Below, one piece after another: positions 1-8,591 of a stretch of DNA of 64,000 nt. A program made the translations under genes and the position numbers. The DNA lies in assembly GCA_022510615.1 (NCBI GenBank), contig JAFLTC010000006.1, positions 1 through 64,000 of the forward strand, given 5' to 3'. The notes beneath the pieces were generated by a model, which was given only the letters and a program-made list of their open reading frames with translations, did not search any database and was not told the DNA's origin. Numbering within the stretch: position 1 is the stretch's first letter; every line of letters starts with the position of its first letter. Source of the DNA: Lachnospiraceae bacterium (lineage in GTDB: Bacteria; Bacillota; Clostridia; Lachnospirales; Lachnospiraceae).

Positions 1-5
1 AGAAC

Positions 6-982
6 ATGTTCGGACAGTTAATTGATATTTTAAAGAAAAGCCCAAAAAAATTGTGTTTACAGAGGGAAGTGACCCACGCATTCTGGAAGCTTCTTCACGT
101 TTGCTTGCCAGTACCTTTTTAGCGCCGGTACTGATTGGAAATTCAGAGGAAATTGCGAAGGCGGCAGAGGAAAGCGGTTTTAATATTCGCGGTGCAGAGA
201 TTATTGACCCGGCACTTTATGAAGAAATTGATGAAATGGCAGACTGCCTGTATGAAATCCGTAAGGAAAAGGGAATGACAAGAGAGCAGGCGAAGGAGAC
301 TTGTCTGCAGGCGAACTATTTCGGAACGATGTTAGTGAAAATGGGAAAGGCAGATGCTCTTTTGGGTGGTGCGACCTATTCTACGGCAGATACGGTGCGT
401 CCGGCACTGCAGATTATTAAGACAAAGCCGGGAAAGAATATGGTGGCTTCCTGCTTTATTCTCGTTCGTGAGTCTGTTACCGGCGGTAACTCGGTGCTTG
501 CCATGGGTGACTGTGCCATTAACATTAACCCGACTGAGGACGAGCTTGTGGAAATTGCCATAGATTGCGCGGAATGTGCAAGGACATTCGGTATTGACCC
601 GAGACTTGGATTTTTGAGTTATTCCACTTTCGGATCCGGCAGCGGTGAGGCCGTGGATAAAATGAGAAATGCAGCAGAGAAGACGAAGAAGGCAGCACCG
701 GAACTTCCGATTGTAGGAGAGGTTCAGTTTGATGCAGCGGTTTCTCCTCGTGTGGCACGTACGAAGTGCCCTGGTAACGAAGTGGCCGGTACAGTAAATA
801 CCTTTATTTTCCCGGATATCAGTTCAGGAAATATCGGATATAAAATTGCACAGCGTCTTGGTAATTTCGAGGCCTATGGTCCGATTATGCTCGGATTAAA
901 TGCACCGATTAATGACTTGTCCCGTGGATGTAACGCACAGGAGGTATATTCCATGGCGATTGTTACGGCGGCGCTGGCATAA
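6..982 (+). CDS. pta: Phosphate acetyltransferase, with an apparent frameshift at an A7 run near the 5' end (ORF track starts at 53)
   Basis: Protein reads FTEGSDPRILEASSRLL...GEVQFDAAVSPRVARTKCPG...YGPIMLGLNAPINDLSRGC, typical Pta. ATG at 6 encodes MFGQLIDILKKSPKK in a different frame; the frames join at AAAAAAA 44-50. Confidence 0.9.
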
Positions 983-1067
983 TAATAAATAGAAAAAGGT
1001 ATTTGTTTTTTTAGCATTTTTGCCGATATACACCATATATGTACGGACTGTACGGATTGGAGGGTAT

Positions 1068-4000
1068 ATGAGAAGAAGAAAAATTCAGACACTCCTTGGA
1101 ATCGGGCTTTTAGCAGGGGCAGCAGGACTTCTTCTGCCGGGCAGTATCAGTCAGGCAAAGAAGGTAGTGCCAAAGAAAATAGCCATATCTGCAAAAAAGA
1201 AAACCCTGACCGTAGGAGATACCTATAAAATTACATATAGCGTAAAGCCAAAGAAGGTAAAAAATAAAAAAGTGTCCTTCACTTCGTCGAAAAAAAGCGT
1301 AGCGGCGGTTTCCAAAAAGGGAGTCGTTACGGCAAAGAAGGCGGGAAAAGCAGTTATTACTCTTCGTGCCAAAGCGAAAAAGACAGTGAAGGCGAAGGTT
1401 ACCATTACCGTAAAGGAAAAGGAAACAACACCTCTGTTTGCGCAGGGAGGACTGATTGTATTCGGTCCGGCTTTGCCTTCCGATTCGACATCTTCCGGCG
1501 TTCAGACAATAGCAGCACCTACGGCGATTATGATGCAGGAGACACTGGAACTGGCACCTGGCGAGAGGTATCAGATGACGGCTACTTTAGTGCCGGCGAC
1601 AGCTACTGGAACCATTACTTATTCCTGTGATTTCCAAGGTGGAATTAATGTATATTCAAACGGGAGCATTTATGTAACCGAAGATACGCCGCCGGGAACG
1701 GAAGCTAATATTAAAGCGACATGCGGCGGTGTCAGTGCGATTTGCCATCTGACAGTGTCCAATGGTGGTTGTGACCATATATGGAACAGTGGCAGCATTA
1801 CGACCCCTCCTGGGTGTCTGACATACGGTGTAAAGACCTACACCTGTACGAAATGTCGTAAAACAAAGACAGAGGAGGTTGCACCGGCAGGACATGTCTG
1901 GGATACCGGCAAAAAGTTAGAGGAGCCAACCTGTACCACGAATGGAAAAGTGCTCTATACATGTCGGGTTTGCCTACTTGAGAAAGAAGAATCTACTCCG
2001 GCAAACGGACACACATGGGAAAATGGTGAGTTAATAAAGGAACCAACCTGTACCGGAAAGGGTAAAAAACAATATACTTGCAGCGTTTGTGATGCGGAAA
2101 AAACAGAAGCCGTTGATGCACTGGGACATACATGGGATGGCGGGGAGAGAACAAAAGAACCTACCTGTACATCCCAGGGTAAAATTACCTATCACTGTAC
2201 AGTAGAGGGTTGTAAAGGGACGAAAACCGAATCCATCGAGGCGACAGGGCACACGTATAATTATGGTTCGATCACAACGGAGCCTACCTGTACGGCTCAG
2301 GGAGTCCGTACCAGTGAATGTCTGGTGTGCGGCCAAAAGATGACTGTCAAGGTGCCGGCACTGGGTCATGATATGGATGCGGGCAAGGTGACGAAGGAAG
2401 CGACCTGCACAAGATCCGGGACCAAAACATATACCTGTAATCTTTGTGGATACCAAAAGACTGAGGCCATTCATGCGTTGCAGCACGACTGGGGCGACTA
2501 TGTAATTAATAAAGAAGCGACCTGTACTACGAAGGGAAACAAATCACAGTATTGTAAAAGATGTAATCAACAAGGTCCTATTGTGGGAATTGCGGAAACC
2601 GGACATACCTTTGATGACGGCAAAGTCACAAAGGAACCGGCGTGTGCCAGTAGCGGTATGAAGGTTTTTACATGCGAAACCTGCGGTTTGGAGAAAAAGA
2701 GTGCGATAAAATCACTGGGGCATGACTGGGATGATGATTATACTGTTGATGTGGATCCGACCTGTACGGCAAATGGTAAAAAATCCATTCACTGTAAAAG
2801 GTGTACGGTTATTCAATGCGATTCTGCGATAAAACCGCTGGGGCACGATTACAGTGTTGCCGAAGTAAAGAAACAGGCAGCCTGCACGGAGGAAGGTCTG
2901 TTGCATTATGATTGTCAGCGGGACGGATGTAAGAGCTGGAAAGAAGAACCGGTTCCGGCGACGGGACATTCCTATAGTGATGATTATATTACAGATGAAG
3001 AGCCGACCTGTACTTTGCCAGGTAGCAAATCAAAGCATTGCCAGACCTGCGGATATTTATCCGATGTGAAGGTAATACCGGCAAAGGGACATGAGTGGGG
3101 CAACTGGAGTAATGCGGCGGGAGCCACCTGTACCGAGGCTGGTACCAAGGAGAGAACCTGTGGTGTCTGCCATACCGTGGAGAGTGCCGGTGTTCCGGCA
3201 ACAGGACATACCCGTGATGCCTCCGGTGCCTGTGCGAAATGTGGTAATCAGGTCACATATGAGTACACAATATCGTCCGAGTGGAATTATTCGCTGGACG
3301 GCACCTCGAAAATAATTACTCTTCGTTCTTACAAGGGTCAGAAGGAATACATTACGATACCGGCTGAGATGAATATCGTGGCAGACGGTGTTTCCACGAC
3401 ATATACAGTAACCTTCAAGGCATGCGAGGCCAGAGAATCAACAGGGGTTTTCACTGCCAGCGGAAGGAAATGTGATGTTAAAGGAGTACGTTTTGGAGTT
3501 GGAATGAGGCTTGAGGATATTTCCTATTTATTCTACAACTGCAAGTCTCTGGAAGAGGTTTCCGACATACCGGATACAGTCACCAATATGTATGCTACCT
3601 TTAAGGGCTGTGAGAACCTGACTTCTGTCAGCGGCGGATTGCCGGATGGTATTACTGAGCTTAAGAATACATTTGAAAATTGTACTTCTTTGCAGACTTC
3701 GCCGGAGATACCGAATACAGTAACGAGCCTCTACGCTACCTTTAAAAATGCGACGGCACTGGTCGTGGCACCGGAGATACCGGCAGGAGTTACTAGTATG
3801 GACTGGACCTTTGGTGGATGTAAAAGCCTTTTGATGCCTCCGGAGTTACCGGATGCGTTGACGGGTATGACAAATACCTTTAGTGACTGCATTGCCTTAC
3901 AGGAGGTTCCGGCGTCGATTCCGGCAGGTGTGACGAGATTGACAATGACATATTACGGTTGTACTTCGCTGACAATGGCACCGGCAGTACCTTCCACGGT

Positions 4001-4112
4001 GCAAATCATGGAATATACATATAAAAATTGTACGAGTCTGACCTATGCAGCACCGATTCCATCTGCGGTAAAACAGACAGATGTGTTTGCCGGTTGCAGC
4101 AGTCTGAAATAA
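1068..4112 (+). CDS. Exported protein: signal peptide, Big_2-like Ig domain, 12 tandem Cys/His repeats (~40 aa), C-terminal LRR/BspA-like repeats
   Basis: MRRRKIQTLLGIGLLAGAAGLLLPGSISQAKK signal; repeats H-x-W..PTCT..G....TC..C...KTE....GH; C-terminal repeats of ~24 aa such as F.NCTSLQTSPEIPNTVTSLYATF. Confidence 0.85.
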   Translation: MRRRKIQTLLGIGLLAGAAGLLLPGSISQAKKVVPKKIAISAKKKTLTVGDTYKITYSVKPKKVKNKKVSFTSSKKSVAAVSKKGVVTAKKAGKAVITLRAKAKKTVKAKVTITVKEKETTPLFAQGGLIVFGPALPSDSTSSGVQTIAAPTAIMMQETLELAPGERYQMTATLVPATATGTITYSCDFQGGINVYSNGSIYVTEDTPPGTEANIKATCGGVSAICHLTVSNGGCDHIWNSGSITTPPGCLTYGVKTYTCTKCRKTKTEEVAPAGHVWDTGKKLEEPTCTTNGKVLYTCRVCLLEKEESTPANGHTWENGELIKEPTCTGKGKKQYTCSVCDAEKTEAVDALGHTWDGGERTKEPTCTSQGKITYHCTVEGCKGTKTESIEATGHTYNYGSITTEPTCTAQGVRTSECLVCGQKMTVKVPALGHDMDAGKVTKEATCTRSGTKTYTCNLCGYQKTEAIHALQHDWGDYVINKEATCTTKGNKSQYCKRCNQQGPIVGIAETGHTFDDGKVTKEPACASSGMKVFTCETCGLEKKSAIKSLGHDWDDDYTVDVDPTCTANGKKSIHCKRCTVIQCDSAIKPLGHDYSVAEVKKQAACTEEGLLHYDCQRDGCKSWKEEPVPATGHSYSDDYITDEEPTCTLPGSKSKHCQTCGYLSDVKVIPAKGHEWGNWSNAAGATCTEAGTKERTCGVCHTVESAGVPATGHTRDASGACAKCGNQVTYEYTISSEWNYSLDGTSKIITLRSYKGQKEYITIPAEMNIVADGVSTTYTVTFKACEARESTGVFTASGRKCDVKGVRFGVGMRLEDISYLFYNCKSLEEVSDIPDTVTNMYATFKGCENLTSVSGGLPDGITELKNTFENCTSLQTSPEIPNTVTSLYATFKNATALVVAPEIPAGVTSMDWTFGGCKSLLMPPELPDALTGMTNTFSDCIALQEVPASIPAGVTRLTMTYYGCTSLTMAPAVPSTVQIMEYTYKNCTSLTYAAPIPSAVKQTDVFAGCSSLK

Positions 4113-4128
4113 AGGATAGTCAAATTCT

Positions 4129-4170
4129 AAAACACTTGCTATAATGGGATTGTTATAGCAAGTGTTTTTT
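4129..4170 (+). terminator. Rho-independent terminator
   Basis: AAACACTTGCTATAA-tgggattg-TTATAGCAAGTGTTTTTT. Confidence 0.9.
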
Positions 4171-4213
4171 GTTTTGGGAATAAGATAGTGTGACGTTTCG
4201 GAAGGGAGACTAT

Positions 4214-5701
4214 ATGAAAGCGGAAATTCAGGTAAATAAGGAAAAGGTAATCAGTGAAATTGATAATCGTTTGTATGGTTCTTTTATTGAGCATCTGGGA
4301 CGTGCTGTTTATCATGGGATTTATGAGCCGAATCATGAGACGGCGGATGATATGGGATTTCGTCAGGATGTACTGGATACGGTTCGAGAAATGGAAGTGC
4401 CTCTTGTGCGGTATCCGGGCGGAAACTTTGTGTCGGGGTATCACTGGGAGGACGGAACAGGAGATAGGGCAAAGCGACCGAAGCGGATGGAGCTGGCCTG
4501 GAGTTCCGTGGAAACCAATGAGGTAGGAATCGATGAATTTCAGGAGTGGGCAAAGCGTGTCGGAACGGATATTATGATGGCGGTCAATCTTGGCACCAGA
4601 GGTCCGGAGGAGGCAGGTAACGTAGTAGAATACTGTAATTCCAGGACGGATACACATTTTGCCAATATGCGCCGGGAAAATGGATTTGAGGAACCCTTTG
4701 GCATCCGCACATGGTGTCTGGGAAATGAAATGGACGGACCATGGCAGATTGGCCATAAGACACCGAAAGAGTATGCAAGAACTGCCTGTGAAGCGGCAAA
4801 AATTATGAAATGGACCGATGAGACCATTGAACTGGTGGCCTGTGGAAGCTCCCATCAGAATATGGAAACCTTTGGTGAGTGGGAGGAAACGGTACTGAGA
4901 GAGGCTTATGAGCATATTGATTATTTGTCCATGCACGAGTACTATGGGAATCCGGACAACGATACACCGGGGTATCTCGGATGTTCTATAGATATGGATA
5001 ATTTTATTACGAAGGTGGCTACCATCTGTGATAAAATAAAAAAAGAAAAGGGCAGTGATAAGGATATTTATTTGTCCTTTGACGAGTGGAATGTCTGGTT
5101 TCATTCCCAGGAGCAGGATAAGAAGGTGCCGAGATGGCAAATAGCACCGCCACTTCTGGAGGATATTTATAACATGGAGGATGCTCTGGTGGTGGGCTGC
5201 CTTCTAAACACGCTGATTAACCATGCTGATCGTGTAAAAATTGCCTGTCTGGCTCAGCTTGTCAATGTCATTGCACCGATTATGACGGTAAACGGGGGAA
5301 AAATGTGGCTTCAGACGATTTTTTATCCTTATATGTATGCCTGCCGTTATGGACGGGGCAAGGCAATGAAAACCGAAGTGGCTTGTGATACCTATTCAGC
5401 GGGTGGAAAAGAGGCGATTCCCTATGTGGACTGCTCCGTTGTATGGAACGAGGAAAAGGATGGAGTAACGATTTTTGTCGTCAACCGGAATCTGAAGGAT
5501 GCGGTGGAGACCAGCTTTTCTCTGGCAGGTTTTGAGGACTACAAAATGATAGAGCACAAAGTGCTTGACCATGAGGATATGAAGGCGGTAAACTCACCGG
5601 AGAAGCCGGATACCGTTGTTCCAAGAGAGGGTGTCGGTATGGAGAACGGGACTGTTACACTGGAGCCCCATTCTTATCACATGATTCGTCTAAAAAAATG
5701 A
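4214..5701 (+). CDS. GH51 alpha-L-arabinofuranosidase
   Basis: MKAEIQVNKEKVISEIDNRLYGSFIEHLGRAVYHGIYEP...RYPGGNFVSGYHWEDG...WCLGNEMDGPWQIGH...LSFDEWNVW; GH51 signatures. Confidence 0.93.
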   Translation: MKAEIQVNKEKVISEIDNRLYGSFIEHLGRAVYHGIYEPNHETADDMGFRQDVLDTVREMEVPLVRYPGGNFVSGYHWEDGTGDRAKRPKRMELAWSSVETNEVGIDEFQEWAKRVGTDIMMAVNLGTRGPEEAGNVVEYCNSRTDTHFANMRRENGFEEPFGIRTWCLGNEMDGPWQIGHKTPKEYARTACEAAKIMKWTDETIELVACGSSHQNMETFGEWEETVLREAYEHIDYLSMHEYYGNPDNDTPGYLGCSIDMDNFITKVATICDKIKKEKGSDKDIYLSFDEWNVWFHSQEQDKKVPRWQIAPPLLEDIYNMEDALVVGCLLNTLINHADRVKIACLAQLVNVIAPIMTVNGGKMWLQTIFYPYMYACRYGRGKAMKTEVACDTYSAGGKEAIPYVDCSVVWNEEKDGVTIFVVNRNLKDAVETSFSLAGFEDYKMIEHKVLDHEDMKAVNSPEKPDTVVPREGVGMENGTVTLEPHSYHMIRLKK

Positions 5702-5720
5702 CAGGATTAGGAGAAAAGAC

Positions 5721-6572
5721 ATGATAAAAGATTATTTTCACAAAAAGAGACCAATCTATTCATTGGAGGTTTTTCCTCCGAAAAAGGATACCGATGTATC
5801 CGTGATATATGATGCACTGGATGAGTTTAAAGCATTGCACCCAACCTTTATCAGCGTTACCTACGGGGCCGGCGGAAATACGGCAGAGAATACTTTCGCT
5901 ATTGCCTCTTACGTTCAGAACCAGTGCGGAATTGAGGCACTGACCCATTTAACCTGTGCTGCCATTCCGGATAAGCTGTTTCTGACTAATTTTTTGACGA
6001 ACTTGTACCGAAACGGCATACATAATTTGCTTGCCCTGCGGGGGGATAAACCGGTATGGATGGATGAGAAGCAGTTTCGGGCACGCTACTATGAGCATGC
6101 CTCGGATTTGATAGTGGATGTAAAGGAGAGCTATGATTTTAGCGTGGCAGGGGCCTGCTATCCGGAGGTACATCAAGAGGCAGAAAGTCTGAAAGAGGAT
6201 GTTGCAAATCTGAAAATCAAGGTAGATAAGGGTGTGGATTTTCTGATTACCCAGATGTTTTATGATAATGATGCCTTCTATCGTTTTCTGGAGGAAGTGC
6301 GTAAGGCTGGTATTGAGGTCCCGGTACTGCCGGGGCTGATGCCGATTACCTCCTATGGGCAGATCAAAAATATTGTGGGAATGTCCGGCACAAAAATTCC
6401 GGAGGAGTTTATGAAAACCCTTGAGAAATATAAAGACAGTCCGGCAGATTTGAAAAAGGCGGGACTGGAATATACGAAAAAGCAGATGGGGGATTTGCTG
6501 GAACACGGTGTGGATGGGATTCATCTGTATTCTATGAATAAAGTAGAAATTGCGAAGGCAATCTATGAATAA
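5721..6572 (+). CDS. metF: Methylenetetrahydrofolate reductase
   Basis: SLEVFPPKKDTD...FISVTYGAGG...LTHLTCA...LLALRGDKP...ITQMFYDNDAF...PVLPGLMPI. Confidence 0.95.
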   Translation: MIKDYFHKKRPIYSLEVFPPKKDTDVSVIYDALDEFKALHPTFISVTYGAGGNTAENTFAIASYVQNQCGIEALTHLTCAAIPDKLFLTNFLTNLYRNGIHNLLALRGDKPVWMDEKQFRARYYEHASDLIVDVKESYDFSVAGACYPEVHQEAESLKEDVANLKIKVDKGVDFLITQMFYDNDAFYRFLEEVRKAGIEVPVLPGLMPITSYGQIKNIVGMSGTKIPEEFMKTLEKYKDSPADLKKAGLEYTKKQMGDLLEHGVDGIHLYSMNKVEIAKAIYE

Positions 6573-6589
6573 ATATCAAACAGAAAGGA

Positions 6590-7489
6590 GTGTGTATTTT
6601 GTCAGCTACGGATACAAATACTGGAATTGAACAAAAAAAGGGCAGCCATGTCTTGTCAGTAATGAAATTTTTATGGGAATATGTGATGCTGGCGTTGGGA
6701 GCTGCCGTAGCCGCTTTTGCTATCGAAGAATTTCTGGTGCCATGTACCATTTTGGATGGTGGTGTGGTGGGAATCAGTATTATGGTAAACAATCTGTTAG
6801 GGATTCGTCTGAGTATACTGACTCTGGTGTTCAATATTCCTTTTCTGCTTGTTGGCTATAAAGTGCTGGGGAAGAAATTTTTGGCAAAGGCCGCTTTTTC
6901 CATGATGATGTTCTCATTCTTTCTGGAAATATTTTCGCCGATGCAAAATATGACCCAGGAATATCTTTTGGCAGTCTGCTTTGGCGGTATCGTCCTCGGG
7001 GTCGGTGTGGGACTGGTAATTTCTTTTGGTGGCTGCTTAGATGGCACAGAGACGGTGGCGATTCTTCTGAACCGAAAATTCAACCTTCCGGTGGGAAGAA
7101 CTGTCTTGGTTTTTAATGTAATCATTTATTCTGTGGCAGGATTTTTGTTCGGATTTGACCGGGCAATGTACAGCCTGCTCACCTACTATATTGCATCTAA
7201 GGTTCTGGATATTGTGGAAAACGGAATGGATCAGGCGAAGGCTGCCATGATTATTACGGATGAAGGAAAAGAGATTGCAGACATGATATATAAACGGATG
7301 GGACGGACCGTGACAGTATTAGAAGGTGAGGGATTAATCAGCGGGCGCAAGGACGTTATTTATTGCGTATTGAACCGCTTAGAGGTGTATGAGCTGAAAA
7401 AGCTGATTAATGAAGTCGATACCAGTGCTTTTATCGCTATTAATGAGGTTTCTGAGATTATTGGAAATCATATTAAGAAGAAGGGGTAA
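6590..7489 (+). CDS. YitT family membrane protein with C-terminal DUF2179
   Basis: Multiple TM helices, VPCTILDGGVVGISIMVNNLLGI, C-terminal GRTVTVLEGEGLISGRKDVIYCVLNRLEVYELKKLINEVD. Confidence 0.88.
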   Translation: MCILSATDTNTGIEQKKGSHVLSVMKFLWEYVMLALGAAVAAFAIEEFLVPCTILDGGVVGISIMVNNLLGIRLSILTLVFNIPFLLVGYKVLGKKFLAKAAFSMMMFSFFLEIFSPMQNMTQEYLLAVCFGGIVLGVGVGLVISFGGCLDGTETVAILLNRKFNLPVGRTVLVFNVIIYSVAGFLFGFDRAMYSLLTYYIASKVLDIVENGMDQAKAAMIITDEGKEIADMIYKRMGRTVTVLEGEGLISGRKDVIYCVLNRLEVYELKKLINEVDTSAFIAINEVSEIIGNHIKKKG

Positions 7490-7544
7490 AAAAGCAACAA
7501 CCGCCACTCGGCAAAGTGAACGGTTGTTTAGCAATAAATAACTA

Positions 7545-8051
7545 TTATCTGCCGCAGCAGTGCTTATATTTTTTGCCGCTGCCGCAAGGGCAAGGATCAT
7601 TTCGTCCGACTTTACGGTTCTCATTATGGATTGTACCGGATTCTTTCTGCTCCCGATATAGTTCCTTCCGGCGTTGCTCCGTCAAAATATCTTCCCACTG
7701 AGGAAGGTTATACAACCATTCAGCATTGCAGCCTACCATATTGTAATATAATTTTTCGGTATCCAGATCGATTTTTACTATGGTGTCCTTTTCCATAGTT
7801 TCAATCGGGTTTGTTTCTTTCAAGCTATCGTTGATGCCGTCCAGAAAACCTACCATCATAGAGAGGGGAACATCATATTTTTCTGCCAGTTCTTCTACCG
7901 TGCCCTCTACTACTTCCGAAGGATTGGATAAGAGCTGTTCGTAAATACCCTTTTCCAGATTAAAATAATTCTGCCAGAGTTTTTCCCCTTCTTTTGAATT
8001 TTGCATTTCCTCACTATATGCGTAATCACGCCATTCTTGTAATAGTGCCAT
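7545..8051 (-). CDS. SEC-C metal-binding domain protein
   Basis: C-terminal [25 protein letters not shown] motif. Confidence 0.85.
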   Translation of the reverse strand: MALLQEWRDYAYSEEMQNSKEGEKLWQNYFNLEKGIYEQLLSNPSEVVEGTVEELAEKYDVPLSMMVGFLDGINDSLKETNPIETMEKDTIVKIDLDTEKLYYNMVGCNAEWLYNLPQWEDILTEQRRKELYREQKESGTIHNENRKVGRNDPCPCGSGKKYKHCCGR

Positions 8052-8150
8052 TGTTTTTTCCTCCTTTTGACAGTAATGAATATATCATAAATTGAAAAAA
8101 AATGCAAAAGTTTTGTATAAACGGAAAAAAAGCGGTAACAATATAACTAT

Positions 8151-8293
8151 CAGCAGAACAGAGTCGATTCCCCCTCTGCTCTGGACTGCTGTATTCTACC
8201 TATGACAAGGTTGAATACTTATCCTCCCCTTATGCCACGAAAGTGGCAAAACCTCCCAGCACCGGCAAGGACGTCGGTACTGGGAGATTTTTT
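8151..8293 (+). ncRNA. Candidate structured small RNA: four consecutive hairpins ending in an intrinsic terminator
   Basis: CAGCAG..CTGCTG (8151-8191), GTATTCtACCTatgacaAGGTtGAATAC (8191-8218), TGCCAC-GAAA-GTGGCA (8233-8248), CTCCCAG..CTGGGAG + T7 (8253-8293). Confidence 0.55.
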
Positions 8294-8389
8294 ATGATTG
8301 CTATACTATTATGCCCTAAAATCTGCTTGACAAACAGACGGAAAAAATGTATTATGTTCAAGTGAGTGTTGGTACTTGCAAAAAAATAT

Positions 8390-8460
8390 AGGGGCATAGT
8401 TCATCGGTAGAATAAGAGTCTCCAAAACTCCAGAGCTGGGTTCGATTCCTAGTGCCCCTG
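8390..8460 (+). tRNA. tRNA-Trp (CCA anticodon)
   Basis: AGGGGCA/TGCCCCT acceptor stem, anticodon loop CTCCAAA, T-arm CTGGGTTCGATTCCTAG. Confidence 0.88.
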
Positions 8461-8470
8461 CTAAGGAAGG

Positions 8471-8505
8471 GCTGTAATCTGTGAAAACAGGATTGCAGCT
8501 TCTTT
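8471..8505 (+). terminator. Terminator-like hairpin after tRNA-Trp
   Basis: GCTGTAATCTGT-gaaa-ACAGGATTGCAGC followed by TTCTTTATTTT. Confidence 0.7.
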
Positions 8506-8591
8506 ATTTTGTGAAAATTTTTTGCCATGCTTGTGACAAAAAAATTCATTAAAGTAACAGAAGAAAAAATGAATGGAGGTACGGGGCAGAG

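Noticed and set aside
1780-3250. Regularly spaced repeats suggesting a CRISPR-like array
   Set aside because: Repeats are degenerate at DNA level and in frame within one ORF; they encode the Cys/His protein repeat.
4139-5140. 333-aa minus-strand ORF opposite the GH51 gene
   Set aside because: Complementary to a strongly supported GH51 CDS and overlaps a terminator; no family signature.
8151-8293. 6S RNA or SRP RNA assignment
   Set aside because: No long closing stem with central bubble (6S) and no conserved GGAA/AGCA-type SRP apical loop; kept as an unassigned ncRNA candidate.
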